Shown: piece by piece, positions 31,062 to 43,312 of the stretch
Layout of the letters: each line of letters begins with the position of its first letter
How positions within the stretch are numbered: the first letter of the stretch is position 1
Assembly: GCA_010015655.1 (NCBI GenBank)
Contig: ML976660.1
Span: 815,015-879,014 of the forward strand
From: Bimuria novae-zelandiae CBS 107.79
Taxonomy: Eukaryota > Ascomycota > Dothideomycetes > Pleosporales > Didymosphaeriaceae
Direction of reading: 5' to 3'
Length of the DNA stretch: 64,000 nucleotides
Position numbers and translations under genes: made by a program
The notes under the pieces: generated by a model
The model's database searches: none
The model's input: the letters and a program-made list of their open reading frames with translations, nothing else
What the model was told of the DNA's origin: nothing

Positions 31062-32474
31062 TCTGAGTGGCTAGCCTAGGGTATATCGCAGTCGCTGCGG
31101 AGAATCGCCTCATTCGGCCGGGCGAAAATGTGTCTCGGAAACGTATGTTCGCATCGACATGTCGGTGCAGTCGGAAACGTAGAGGATGAGGCTGAGGCTG
31201 AGGCGTGCGGTGCAGCCTAGCTATGGCGGTTACAGATCTCGCACTGTGAATGCAATGAGTGGAGCACGGCGCCAAAGAAGCGCGACGCGGAACAATTAGG
31301 TACGTGGTTGCGTGAAGGCCGCAAAAGAAATGTTGAAGGAATGGATGCGCGCCTCTGGCGCAAAGAGCGAGCGGGCGAGCGGGCGAAGGGGGCACCTGCG
31401 GCCTACCTGCCTGGCACAGTAATCGTCGGGGTGAAAAGGACGGTCGTGAGGAGGCCAAGCGTCGTACCAGGTGGTCATTGAGATTCAAACGGAGCGTACT
31501 AGCACCGACGACACGGCCAGTTAAGCCACTTAAGGCGAGGGTGCAGTAATGCCCAGCAACGCTTGATCTTGCCGTGCACTACGGAGCATGTGCTGTATTC
31601 TTTGGGCAGGCGCCAGGCTGCCGAACACGATCGCGCCTTCTATCTCGCGTGGTGTTTACATGGGCCAACATTTACGCGGCACAGCGCGCCAACACTAGCG
31701 CACATCCAGAACTTCGTCCAGCCTTGCAACCAAAACATGCATGCATTGGTGTAGCCTCAAGCGTCGCGTCTGACAGCTCTGCGCTGCAACTCTGGCTGTC
31801 AGGCCGGTGTCTGCGATGCTCACCCGCATAACGAATAGGGCGTTTCAGGGGCACTTGCGCCGACGTCTCCCTCCACGGCTTGCTGCACAGTGCCCAGCAC
31901 GCTTCGGGTGACAACAGGAAAAACCCACCGTTCGAAGCTGACTCGGCAAATTAAACCAACTCCGCATCCGACCCGCCCGTCGGCATGCTCGTGTCTTCAC
32001 AGTAGGGCTAGGATTGCGTTAAATTGGATACGATCAGTGCTCGCCTTCGGGACGTCTCCCCGCGAGTTGTTCTCTAGAACTTTAACTCGAAGCGGACAAG
32101 GCAACTGCCTGTATGATTAAGCCATGACTCTCGTAGTAAGCATCCACGACAAGATTTTGCAAATCGCGCGATCCTTCACGTCTCAAAGTAAACACGACGA
32201 CAGGGCCCGTCGCATCGTGTGCTCCCTTTCGTAAACTCCGAGGCACATGGTAGTAGCTCTCGCCGATACGGATATATTGGTCCGTCTAGATACATGCCAT
32301 CCAGCTACAGCTGCAATGAAGAAGCCTGTCCCTTGCTCGATAGCCTCCGTCCTCGCCGTATTGCTCCCATCGCAAACAGTGACCCATCCAAATGCAAATT
32401 CGCCGGACGCCTGGAATACGCAGAGGCCGTTTGACGCGCCCCAAAAGTCTCAGAGTTTTTTCGCGTGAAACTCT
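31062..32474. other. Intergenic between TBC and E2 genes, no gene seen
   Basis: Holds the promoter of the minus-strand TBC gene (right of 31061) and the 3' flank of the minus-strand E2 gene. ORFs here overlap one another and carry no domain. Confidence 0.5.
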
Positions 32475-33036
32475 TCACTTCGCATACCGCTTCACCCAGT
32501 CTTTGGCGTTCTTCTCGAACTCCTTGCGGTTCTCCTTGTATTCGTTTGCGATCGAAGGCTCGATGGCATCGTCGATGTTCGGCTCGACCATCAGTGACTG
32601 GATCAAGCGCAGTACTGCGACGACCTTGTTCGGAGGCTTCCACTCGTCAGGGCGCAGCAGGCCCAGGCACATAGAGCCTTTGTCGTCGTTGCTGACGTTG
32701 GGATGGTAGATCTTTGTTCTGAAGCTGACGACCGGAGGCTTGAACGGGTACTCGTTGGGGAAAACGATCTCGAGCTTGAAATGACCGCCCTGACTGCTGG
32801 TTAGTCGGTGCATCCTCAAAGGCACGGCCTACCACGTACCGCATACACAGACCCGTCTGGACCATCCATCAGAACTTCCCACTTGGTCATGTTCCGCTCA
32901 TCAAAGTTGATCTTCATGCCCGGAGGAGTCTCCGCCATGCACTCGCCATACTCCTGTGCCTGTGTCAGTACCTGTCCTATACTGTTTCGCGGATATGCAT
33001 TACTTTCATGATCCTCTTCTTTGCGCCGGCGCTCAT
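32475..33036 (-). CDS. E2 ubiquitin-conjugating enzyme, UBE2L3-like
   Basis: Exons, complement: 33004-33036, 32840-32959, 32475-32789, giving 155 aa, a normal single-domain E2 length. The protein starts MSAGAKKRIMK and carries the UBC fold signatures: PPGMKINF, WEVLMDGPDGSVYAGGHF, FPNEYPFKPP, the HPN motif (IYHPNVS) and the catalytic cysteine in GSMCLGLL. WKPPNKV and IQSLMVEPN after the cysteine resemble UBE2L3 (UbcH7) more than Ubc4/5. It transfers ubiquitin or a related modifier to E3 ligases, perhaps of the RBR/HECT type by analogy with UbcH7. Introns are 44 and 50 nt. Confidence 0.9.
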
Positions 33037-34902
33037 TGTGGTTGTCGATAGTGAAGTGGTGGCTACGTATTTTGGGTTTGGGAGCGTTCGCGGGCGTGGG
33101 CGTGGGATTTAAGTCGTGGCGCGCTTCAGGCAGATTGGGGCACAGCCACCAGAAACCGTGTATTTCACCTTTTGTAAGTGAAAACTGGAGAGGAAGGGAA
33201 AGTCGTGTTTCGGGTCAAAGGTGGTTTCTCAACGCGAGCTGAAGTGCAGAGGTGTGCGCAGGGGCGACCCAAACGTGGGTTGGTGGGGCTGCTTGATGAC
33301 GGAGGAGTCACAGCGAGACTGGAGGCTGCTGCTGTCCGAGGTCGCCTGCGCGTGTCTCGAAACGGTTGAATTGCACTGGTTCGACAAACCTTACTCGTAG
33401 AACTCAACAGGCAGCATCGGTAACGTCTGCCAGATCGAATGAAGTTCACTCAAGCATCATGTGAGACGTCACAAACAGTAACCGACTACCTCTGGGTTGA
33501 GGACAACCAATCAGCGACTTGCGGACTGCCAGGCAGTGAAGCGAGCTCTCTACTTATCAGTCAAGCTTCATAGCTGACAGAACAACTTTAATTATCCGAG
33601 CTTCACGCAAAATTGCATATTTCTTCTTCGTTCCAAGGTTGCTGCAGGTCCCTCAAAGCATTTCGGTTGCGGCAGTCGCGTTGCGGCACGTGCTTTCCTT
33701 GTTCGTCCATCTTACGTACCTTCAATCGCCCTCATACCTCCGGTTGGCAAGGAAAGAAGGCACATCTCTTCCCACAGTCACAACTCAGCCTGTTTACCTT
33801 CAAATGTTGTGACAACAACGCAACCTTGGAAATGCCGGCTAAACAAACTTCTAAAGGTATCGCTTTCCTAGCGACCCACCCGCGATGGTTGGCAAGCTTG
33901 CCCTCCGCATTCGCTGTCACTCTATCTGAAAGCTGATTAGCACGCCACCGCCTAGACTTTTCTTACAGCTTCCAGAGTTCTCTCGTTATCAATCGAAGCG
34001 GTGTGCATGAGACCATTCGACGACGTGGCAGTACCCGGAGAACAGCAATGAGGGTCACCATCATGATGCGGAGCTCCAGGCCGTCAAGCTTGTGAGCAAT
34101 GTTCTAACGTTTCCCACGGCATGAAACCTAGCCGTTTGTAATCCGGTGCGATTTGAGCAGGGTCGACCTCTGTTTTGAGTCACCAAACCGGACACTAGTA
34201 GAGGCCGCCCACCGCGTCGGTCACATGCTGGTCACAAGGCGCGTAGCAAGGCGCGTACCAGATACGTGCTCGTCCATGGCCCGACTTTGCATGAGACGTT
34301 CAGCTCATTACACCGGGTGCACTCCACGATTCGGGAGCTCCCCATATTCGCGTTCGCGAGAAAAGGCCCGACGACGTCAGCCCTCATGCTTCGTTGTCGC
34401 CTACGAAGATCTGCAGGGATACCCGCGTCTTACCAAGAATTAGCATTTCCAGCCTCCGCCTTGTCTATGCGGTCGAATCAGAAGATGCAGGAATTCGCCT
34501 TGTGTCTCTCTCCCGTCCAGTTACAGCCCACTTGTAGAGCCATTGGCGAATCGCAGCACGCAACCTGCAGGCACTGCCCGCCGCTTATCAACAGGCTGCA
34601 GGGAGGGTGACTTGGCGCCGTATATAATAAGGTTGGCCTGTTCCCCACTGCTGGTTGGCACGCCTCTCGACAAGACCCAAAGAGCCCGACAACCAGCGTG
34701 TGCTATCGTCACCTCGCGTGAGGACAACACACAGAGCCGCTTCGGATTTCTCAGCAACTTTCTCTCGCAAAGTCGCGTTAAATCTGAAGGGCTTCCGGAG
34801 CTCTCACTCACCAAGCTGCGTCACACTAACCTGTCCACTCTTTACCACTCACTTTGTCGCTCACTCCGTCGCTCGCTGAACCGATACCGCTCTTCGCCCA
34901 AC
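33037..34902. other. Long divergent intergenic region, no gene seen
   Basis: 1.9 kb between the E2 gene (minus) and the BTB gene (plus). ORFs are short and overlapping. The frame of the BTB gene is open back to 34543, but the upstream part looks like leader sequence. Confidence 0.5.
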
Positions 34903-35825
34903 ATGTTCGGAAAACGCTCTTTTGCTAGTTCAAAAGACCGTTCGGGCAAGATAACCAAACAGCCGAAGAGGTCGTTTCGCGACGACTCCAGGCAGAAGCA
35001 ACGCATCGTCGACAAGATGGAATCCGTGCGCATGGACAGTCCGATGATGGAGCAGGTGTCGCCCAGCCTCACCTCTGCCATCGTCACGATCGTCGTGGGC
35101 CCGGACCAGCGCCTGTTCGCTGCACACGAAGACGTTCTCTGCCACTCCCCGTACTTCACTGAAGCGCTGCGGGACCAATTCTTTGAGAGCACGAATAGGC
35201 GTATCGACCTGCCCATGGAGGAGCCCGAAATCTTTTCCTGCATCCTCGAGTACCTCTACAAGGGAGACTATTACCCTCGCCTAGTTCATGACAAGCGTCG
35301 CCAGACCTGGATGCTTGAGGGTGCAGTGTCAAGCCCGGACCCAAACAAAGGCGACCGCGTAGCCGCCGTCGAGCCCACCTTCTTTCACACCGGCGTGGGC
35401 GACATCATTCTCCGTGACACAGCCGTGTACTGCGCTGCAGATCGGTATGGCCTCGAAGAGCTCAAGAAGCTCTCTCTGCGCAAGCAGGGCCTGCAGAGCG
35501 GGATCGAGGTCGGTACCATCCTGCGTAGTGCGCGGTATGCCTACGAGAACACGCCGGACAGTGATTCGAGGCTGCGCGCTCATTATCTCGCACTCATCAT
35601 CCGTAGCCGGAAGACATTCAAGCGTAGTGGAACCATGCAGATGGAAATGGAGATTGGGGGGAAATTGTTCTTTGACCTGTTTGTCGCGATGTGTAACCAT
35701 GTCGATGATATCGTAGACGCGAGGTACGCCTCTCCATCTTCTTCTCCAAGTCCCGGTACCAAGTTCCAAGAGTAGTCGCTAACGTGACATCCCGCAGCAA
35801 TGCTCGCACTCCGAAGACCATCTAA
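34903..35825 (+). CDS. BTB/POZ domain protein
   Basis: Preferred model: exons 34903-35723 and 35798-35825, giving 282 aa and ending DASNARTPKTI. Read through, the ORF instead ends at 35775 with a Ser-rich tail. The intron has GTACGC, GCTAAC and CAG, so I favour splicing. The BTB domain (about residues 60-130) includes VGPDQRLFAAHEDVLCHSPYF and DLPMEEPEIFSCILEYLYKGDY. BTB proteins form dimers and often act as CUL3 adaptors; fungal stand-alone ones are mostly uncharacterised. The first 40 residues are basic. I chose ATG 34903 (MFGKRSFASSKDR) because the in-frame sequence upstream lacks protein character. Confidence 0.8.
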
Positions 35826-37751
35826 AGGTTACACCCACAACGGGCTCGTCATCGAGCACGCACACACACCACGGCCCACATACACGCGCGCGCACACAAA
35901 TTGCCAACTCGGCGCGACATGTTCGCTAGCATGCTCGCGCCCGCGCACTCTCTCCACAGACAAGAAAAGCCCAAAAAAACACATCGGATCGGATAGGATT
36001 GACTCCCCTCCTTGCTGGCGTTAGTAGCCGCCTCAGAATGGATCACATCACGGCGCAGCTGGAATCTCCTCAATTGTTTCGTACAGCTCACCTCTTCCTT
36101 TTCCGTGGCGTTTCTTGCTCACCCCTGATGCCCTCCCCCGCGTCGTCTTTACACATCCACATTTTTCTCACCCCTCTCGCGTGCGAGAGAGTACAGTCCG
36201 ACGACATGAAACTGCGTTTCTTTTGTTGTTGAATTGTCGGGTGTTGTTTGTAGGTATACAGGACGGATTCAGCGCGATTAGGGAGGACTCTGTTTCAGAT
36301 GTTGTGGTTCTGCGGTGGTTGTTAGGGAAAGGTCAGTCCGCTTTGACTAGTAGGGGCCTTGAGGGTTGTGAACGGGAAGCGGGAAGATTGCCGGCAGCTG
36401 AGACCGCTTGGATGGCAGACTGGCAATGGATGATGGGGTTGTTAGCGGCGAGTAATGAGAAAACAAGTCGTCGCTATCTTGTGTGTCTCATGAAAATATG
36501 ACTTGTGCTTATCGTAATGTGGAACACGCATCAAACAAGCCGACATCCGCGTTCCATACAGACCCTGGAGTACCAAAGCCCACGGCGTCTATACAAGCGT
36601 TGTACTCGATTGTACCCTCGTCTCGACACACTCCCAACAAAGCTTACGAGCACGACACACCCCTTTCACGCCAAAAAGTAAAGCCGCATCTCAGCCCTAC
36701 CGGGGCCTTCATCCGGCGCTCCCGCCCGACCAGAAGTTGATTCATGCAGCTCGTATCCAGCAACCTTTTCCGCGTAATCCTCAGGAAGGATGTCGAGCGT
36801 TCGGAGGGCAATGTAGCCCAAGTCGGACCAGGATGCTGAGTCGCGCCCTCGTGCGCCTGCAACACAACACCCGGGTTTTCCGACACTACAGGGCGAACTA
36901 CAGCGACCCAGGGATTTTCCGGATATGGGAGAGGGTAGGAAAGGTGGACGCGAAGGGGGGGACTCAAAGTTAAACTCGTGGGACGGGAGATAGATGGGCA
37001 CGTGACAGATCACAGTTGGAGCTCGAGTCTGGTGGAGTCTTGGAGCTGGGGTTATACGTCTGCAGGACCATCTAAGACCTTTGTGTGTGTGTGGTTTTAG
37101 AGAAACCAGAGAGCATGAGCATGCACACGTCTCGTTTCATTGCAAATAGCTACATAAAAGTCGACAAACTTGACTCCGACAATGCTATTACAAAGAAAAG
37201 CGAATGTCCCAGCACGCACGCACACCTGAAGCGTGAACAAGTAACAAACACAGGACCAAAGTCCCCGACAGCGCCAAAGCGAGCGCGTTACGCCGCTGCC
37301 ACAAAATTATCCAGAAACCAACCCCAAACCAAATCAAGGGGACATGAACAGTTCGTTAGGTGGCCAGATGCAGATTAAACGCCCTGTAAATATCGAGCAA
37401 CACAGAAACATGTAAGGAAAGGGGGTATGTGTCCCATCTAAGGGCAGATACAAGGAGATAGATAGATGGCTTGTGAGATGGCATGACGGCTGGAGCGCAC
37501 AAACATGTCTGCGTGGATGTGGATGCATGTGCCGAAGCTTTTAATGAAGTGGGAAAGCCGCATGTCGACATGTGAAGACGGAAAAATTATATGAAGTAGT
37601 CAAGCGATGCGGTGCACATGACGAGCAGAAAAAAATTTAAATGGCGAAACGTAGCGGGAGAGTCGTAAAAGCCGAGGCTGGGTGATGCCCGCGTAGAGTA
37701 TGTACGGTGTACTATTACAAGGTGGAGATGGCGGCGTGATCAGGAGGGCCT
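35826..37751. other. Intergenic, no gene seen
   Basis: 1.9 kb between convergent BTB and SFL1-type genes. Has CA/CG-rich simple sequence near 35860-35900. A minus-strand ORF near 36666-36967 contains a protein-like piece (DLGYIALRTLDILPEDY), but no gene model could be built around it. Confidence 0.45.
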
Positions 37752-39783
37752 TCATTGCATGCGCTTTCGCTTACGGGCCTCGTCTGGATCGTCTTCGTCC
37801 GCTCGCTCTTGGGTATCTGCGGGGTTGAGGAGTGAATGTACATTGGATGCCATACTTGAGCGACGTGTAGGCGGCCCGGGAGTGTCTAGGCCTCTGAAGG
37901 GGTACCGGGCTCCGGGGAGAGACCAGCTGCTATCCGCGTTTAATGTCGATGGAGTGGTGTCACTCGTCAAAGGCGGAGTACCATGACGAGAACATTGTTG
38001 CCGTGGCCCGCGGGGTAACTGGTAAGATTCTAAAGCGTTACGGAGCTGCTGGTCCTCGCCTCCGATAGGTGTTCGATGAGGAGAGGAAGGCCATTGGGTC
38101 GAGTTCTGACCGGAAGCATATGGCGATTGTGAAGGCGGATGTGTTTGCCAACCGTGTGTGCGTATATCTGCCGAGGTATGCCGCCTATAGAGATTATAAG
38201 GCGGGGATGCACTAGGCCCCAGATTGCTCCCCAGCGTTCCACCGGGATGTTGGATAGATGGTGGAGGCGGTGGGGGTGGCTGTGGAGCCGCTGGGGTTCT
38301 GGCTGAAGAAGGAGAGTAATTACCCGTGCCAATTGAGCCGTAACGACGCGGGGAGGTCGCCAGATGCGCCGGGACCGGAGCTTTAAAAGGTGGAGCTTGG
38401 CGGGGTGGTAAGCCAGCCAGAGAGCCTCGTCGCGATTCGGATCCGTTATCCTGAGGCATCTGCCGTGGTGAGAGAGGAGCCTGATTGGTATCGAGCTGCA
38501 TGAAAAATGGCTGTCGCGCAGAAAGTGGCTCGTCTGGCACTTCGAGGACGCGCAACATTTCGGACTGGCGAGCAATTTCTCGCTGCATCGAATAGGCTGG
38601 TCACGGTAAGTCGACGTCAAAATAGAGTATAGGCAAATGTGCGTACCATCCCTGTGCACTTGATTCTCCGGGTCAGGTATAAGAGCCATAATAAAATTTG
38701 TTAGATCGTGATTCCACTACCCGGCATGTTAGCTCAAACGAATCATATCGAGTCAGTAACGAACCTGCTGGCACTTGATCATGTTATCCATCAGAATGGT
38801 GTTCTTTTGGCTGAGGTAGGCGCAACTATCCTCTGAACGTTGCATACGCGCATGCATGTCGTACAAGCCGTGTTCCAGAGCAGCAAGTCTCGATTCGACC
38901 GGATCAGGCATCGTGTCGACAGGTGGGCCTGAAGGCGGCACAGGAGGTCCTTTGGGTGTGGAAAACGAATCTCGATGAATAAGCGCGTGTCTCGAGGCGC
39001 GGCGCTTGATTTCGCGCAGGCCCACGAGATCGCCTCGTTTGAAATTGCCATTGCCATGCTTGAACTCCCAGAGCGGCGAGTCTGGCGAACCGGTGTGAAA
39101 CACATCACTCACTGCATACTTTGTTAGCAGGTTTTCATAGCGCCAATACGAGGGGCACTTGCCTTTATGAAAACCATACATGTTCAATTGGCGGACGAAT
39201 GAGGAAATATTAGTGTGCTTGAAATACGATCTGCGAGCCCGGTTAGCTATATTAAAAGCGGTCAAAGCTCCCGATGCACGTACGACAAAACTTTGGAGAA
39301 GTCACTTGAAGGAGACATGACAAAACTCTCGTTAGTGCTGGACCATGAGATGAGGTGCTGGATGCTTTGGTCTTCGAGCATGCTGCAGACGTGTTAGCAT
39401 TGGAAGGAAATGCAGCGAACAATGGCTGCTCGTGCTCACTTGTATAGCTTGTGGATAAAGGCAGTCTGTACCACCTTGGGTTGCTGCGCGGCAGCTGCAG
39501 CTCCCACTGGCACCGGATTGCCATTGCCGTTCGTCATCTTGCCCTCTGTATCTCCAAGTGTTTGCTGCTCTTGACTCGCAATGTTGCGATCGCCGACCAG
39601 ACCGTTCAGCATGGGCGGGCCCATGGTGGGAAGATTAGAGGGGGTGACGTCCATGGGATCTCGTGGAGGCGTGAGATGCGACGAGCTAGACGAGGACGGC
39701 AGGATGGGTATAGACTTGTGCAGCGTCTGGTGGTGCGGGTCCGCAGGGAAGGGACTCCGACGAGCCTCTGCGACTGAAGCCAT
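37752..39783 (-). CDS. SFL1: HSF-type transcription factor, SFL1/MGA1 family
   Basis: Six exons, complement: 39440-39783, 39284-39382, 39163-39230, 38765-39111, 38647-38716, 37752-38596, giving 590 aa with exon phases consistent throughout. The HSF-type DNA-binding domain (about residues 105-200) reads FIHKLYNMLED, HLISWSSTNESFVM, FKHTNISSFVRQLNMYGFHK, then VSDVFHTGSPDSPLWEFKHGNF-type sequence and GLREIKRRASRHALIHRD, the form seen in Sfl1-like repressors rather than in heat-shock Hsf1. A coiled coil follows (RLAALEHGLYDMHARMQ). The C-terminal half is Pro/Ser/Gln-rich with a basic end (ARKRKRMQ). Sfl1 proteins repress flocculation and filamentation genes under cAMP-PKA control in yeasts. The third intron (39112-39162) begins GC, not GT. 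Confidence 0.9.
39112..39162 (-). other. GC-AG intron in the SFL1-type gene
   Basis: On the minus strand the donor is GCAAGT, the branch GCTAAC and the acceptor GCAG; length is 51 nt. Splicing gives GFHK/VSDVFHTG, the sequence conserved in the family, so the unusual donor is well supported. Confidence 0.85.
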
Positions 39784-41124
39784 TGCGCGCGAATGAATGT
39801 CGTGGTCGAAATGCTGGGCTACTACAGCAAGCAACGTCTATCGGCGCGCACAGATCAACAAGGCAGCCGCGTAATATCGTGAGAAGGTAAGTATTCAAGA
39901 TGGCAGCGCGAGAGTGCTGCTTCGTGAGAGCATACCACGAGGTGCAAGTCGAGTGCAGGGTGGGAGGTGCAAGGGCATTCGACAGAAGCTCCAGAACTTC
40001 GCAGCGGGAGCGGAACGGTTCTGGCTGGCGGGCCGTTCGTGGGAGGATGGATCTTTTAGGGGGACGCGCGGGCGTTCCAGAGTCGAAGCAGAGGCCACAA
40101 GTGCTTGTCGTCGGATTGGGGAAGGCCGTGGAGCCAGGAAGATCCAGGAGATGCCAGGAAGGACGATGGTGCTGCAGTAAATGATGGCCGCAGGGGTCTA
40201 CGGGTGCACGTCTTGTAGCGGCACTGCTGTCCAGGGGCGCTGCTCGAGAAGCAGCAGGCGCAGGAGCTGGATGCGCGCTCCCGTCCAGCTGCAGACCAGA
40301 GCAGAGGGTCGATTTGGGTTCGCCCGCGGCAGTGGGAGTTGGCGCAAAGTCTCCTTGATGGCGCCGAGCAGGCACAGACCACGAGAGAACGAACCAACAG
40401 CAAACGTACAGTTTGCGCAATAATGCACGCAGGGGAGGATCGGGGAAGAAGGAGGAACGCCGGTAACAGAGCATCAAGTGGCTCTTGCACGGGCGCACGA
40501 GACGAGCTCAGGTGACAGACTTGGAGACGGGACCAGATGGTTCAAGAACCAAAACCACCTGCTGCACTGGTGGGTGAGTGCTTAGCCCAGCAGCGTCGGT
40601 GGATACCGCACGCACGCTTTCTCTTGGAGCGGCTTGACTGCAGTTGCTGGCCCGCACTCGAGGCTCCACTATCGAAGAAGGAAGAAAGACTGCTGGCGTC
40701 GCCACCCCTGCCCCTGTAACTCTACACGTCTCTGCTGCGTACGTGATCTGGTGCCTTATGCGCAGAAGCTCCGACGTTCTGTCCCAATCCATGCTCGTTC
40801 CACGCGAAGGGCCGCTACTTTGGGAAACCAAACATGAACTTGCGCAATGGGCCTCGATGAAACCCGTCTGCGCAAGTACTGGCGCTTTGCGCGTTACCAG
40901 CATTTGATTTGATCGAACGAGAAGGGCCGATCGCTCGTGGCAGTTTTCCCCATCTCTGACGCTATGCGACTGGCGAGTATTCCCGGATACACGGCCATGA
41001 CGATACAGTATCCACCTGCAGCCATGGTCCGCTTGTGTCGCCGCCGATCTCGCTCCTCGGACGCTACCCGCCCTTTGCACCCTCGACGCGAGTCTGAGCG
41101 CTGACAACCGCTCGTCTCTCCACC
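39784..41124. other. Divergent promoter region, SFL1-type and F-box genes
   Basis: 1.3 kb between two divergent starts. A long minus-strand ORF (to 40498) overlaps the SFL1-type start in another frame and has no domain; I read it as 5' leader sequence. Long leaders are common for such regulators. Confidence 0.5.
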
Positions 41125-43312
41125 ATGTCCACGCTGGCTCTCCTGGACGCCTTTAGGGCATTACCGACGAACGCCGCGCGGAAGGAAGCGCTTTCAGCCC
41201 TTGCCGACGAGTTCTCGCCCTACGAATGGCGCCAAATGCAGGCGTTGGCGAACGCGAGATCCTTCCATTTCGACATCATTGGAGAATTGCCAACCGAACT
41301 CGCTTTCCATGTGTTTTCTTATCTGGACATTGCGACACCTTTTCGCCTCCAAACGGTAAGTCTACGTGCACAACACATTCATGCTGCGCATGCATCATCT
41401 TGTGCGAGTGTTACCTAAAGGCAATGAGCCACACAAATAGAACGATCGTTTGGACTAGGGACGTCGTGCCCAAAGGAGAAGGAGTGATGTGTTTTAAGCA
41501 GCCTCAAAACGGAACTGTGTTGTTTTGGCTCAATTCCTCCGTGCCTTCCACATCAGCTCCTCTTGATGGGGCGTCGGACTGTTTCTGTTCAGATCTTATA
41601 ACGAAGCTCACAATCCACGGCCACCATGTTCTCTCTGACCAAAATTATTGCTATTACAGTTGACTCCAGCATCTGTGGTCTAAGCTAACAATGTCGACCC
41701 TAGGTCTCTCGACGCTGGTGCAATGTGTTGCGGAGCGCTGATCTTTTCAAACCCCGCTTGAGGGACTGGTACGATAATACGCTCGATTTCGAAGATGCGA
41801 GCTATGAAGACTGCTTCGACAAGGCGCAGGCCATATACAGAGTCCAAACCGGCAAATTTCTGGAAGTGTCCGCCACAAGATTGCTTCATGAGCTTTACCA
41901 TTCCGACAGCGGTGTAGAAGGTCCCAATTTCGAACGAATTCGCTTAGTGGACGACTTCCTCGTGGATATTCCGTACCCCTTCCGTCATCTGCGCGTGACT
42001 AACTTGCGCACCGGCCAATACTGGATAGCTCATGCAGACGGCAGAGAAGTTATCTCGAGTGTAGCTGCTTCCAGCCAGCTAATTGCCTTCTGGACCCAGC
42101 ACCGTCAAACGTGTTATGTGTTCGATTTTACCGGGACGCGGAAGGCCAAGTTTCGACTACCGCCGTTCATGAGCGGAATTGCGACGTGTGGAGAACGCAC
42201 CGTTATTTGTGGTGGCATCACCAACGGGAACATCGAGCTGTATCTTTGGGATTTAGACTCGAGCAGCGGGAAAACCTTGCGGCTGGATCAGTCACTGTTC
42301 AACTATCATGCACTCCCGTATGTCAACACAATGTGAGAGGCAGACGTCAGTGGAAGCATATGACAATATGACTTCGGAGTCTGTGTGTTCCAAAGTAAAA
42401 TAATAGCGGTTAACGTCTCCAGTGATCACTGCTTAGCCATTAACCTCATTCCAAATCCGCGATCATCAACCTGCACACTTTTCATTACGCGAACTTGCGA
42501 AGCACGATGGTGTGGACATCAGAACCAGGATCTATCCATTCACTACTATAACATCGCCTTTGACGGCCAGATTCTTCAGAACAATTCTTTCATGATCCCA
42601 CTTCCAGGGCCGGCCATTCTTGCGGGCGCAACAATCACTAGTATCCGCCCTATAAATCGGAAAGGTGGCTTTCTAGTCAAAGTGTTCTGTCGCTATGACC
42701 ATGATGGCCACATCGCCAGCTTCCAATTCGACGCGGACACCCAGGTCTGTAACATAGTGGAGCAATTGACACGATCCTCAGATCATACAAAAACCGCTTG
42801 TTGGGAAGACTCTTTCTACCGAGCAGAGGAAGAGATTCTTGAACGCAACGCTGCACGCATATCCCTTTTGCATTGGAATACTGGGTATGTTTCAGTCAAA
42901 TTCATTATTTCCTGTACACCGCGCACGAGAGGAAGCACGAGTAACAGCGGTCTCTTCATTGCCGACCATGGGGTATCACTAGCGGTCTAATCGCGGGAAC
43001 AGCCCCAGCCATTTCGTTAGCCACTGTTTGCGTACACGACTAATCTCATGCAGTGGTTCCAACATATCAAAAGACCCGTTATTCGTAGATGAACGCGAAG
43101 ATTTAGCGTTGATCAACTCGACACATGCGGGTATCGTAGCTACTCAGCTCCTAGTCAACGACAGATTTGTGGTGATGGTGGCTATGGAGAAGACGTACGT
43201 GTTCTCATTCGCGGCAGAGGCGAAAACGACGAAAGCAGACGAGTTTCAAGTGGGTGAGGTGCAGGGTGAGAGGTTTGTGCTTCGGAAGGTACATCCGAAG
43301 GCTGGCTCTTGA
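41125..43312 (+). CDS. F-box protein
   Basis: Exons 41125-41355, 41704-42317, 42396-42884, 43054-43312, giving 530 aa with all phases consistent. The F-box spans about residues 53-95: FDIIGELPTELAFHVFSYLD, then VSRRWCNVLRSADLF across the first intron. F-box proteins link substrates to SKP1-CUL1 ubiquitin ligases. The rest, with repeated strand-like stretches (RHLRVTNLRTGQYWIAHAD, GERTVICGGITNGNIELYLWD, and later RFVVMVAMEKTYVFSF), suggests a WD40-like beta-propeller for substrate binding, but I cannot count blades reliably. The first intron is 348 nt and the third 169 nt, long for this window; the second has GTATGT and 78 nt. The substrate is unknown. Confidence 0.85.

Noticed and set aside
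34543..34902. N-terminal extension of the BTB ORF
   Set aside because: Open frame by chance; the sequence before ATG 34903 lacks protein character and includes leader-like DNA.
39686..40498. 270-codon minus-strand ORF upstream of the SFL1-type gene
   Set aside because: Overlaps the SFL1-type first exon in a different frame, has no recognisable domain, and is best read as leader sequence.
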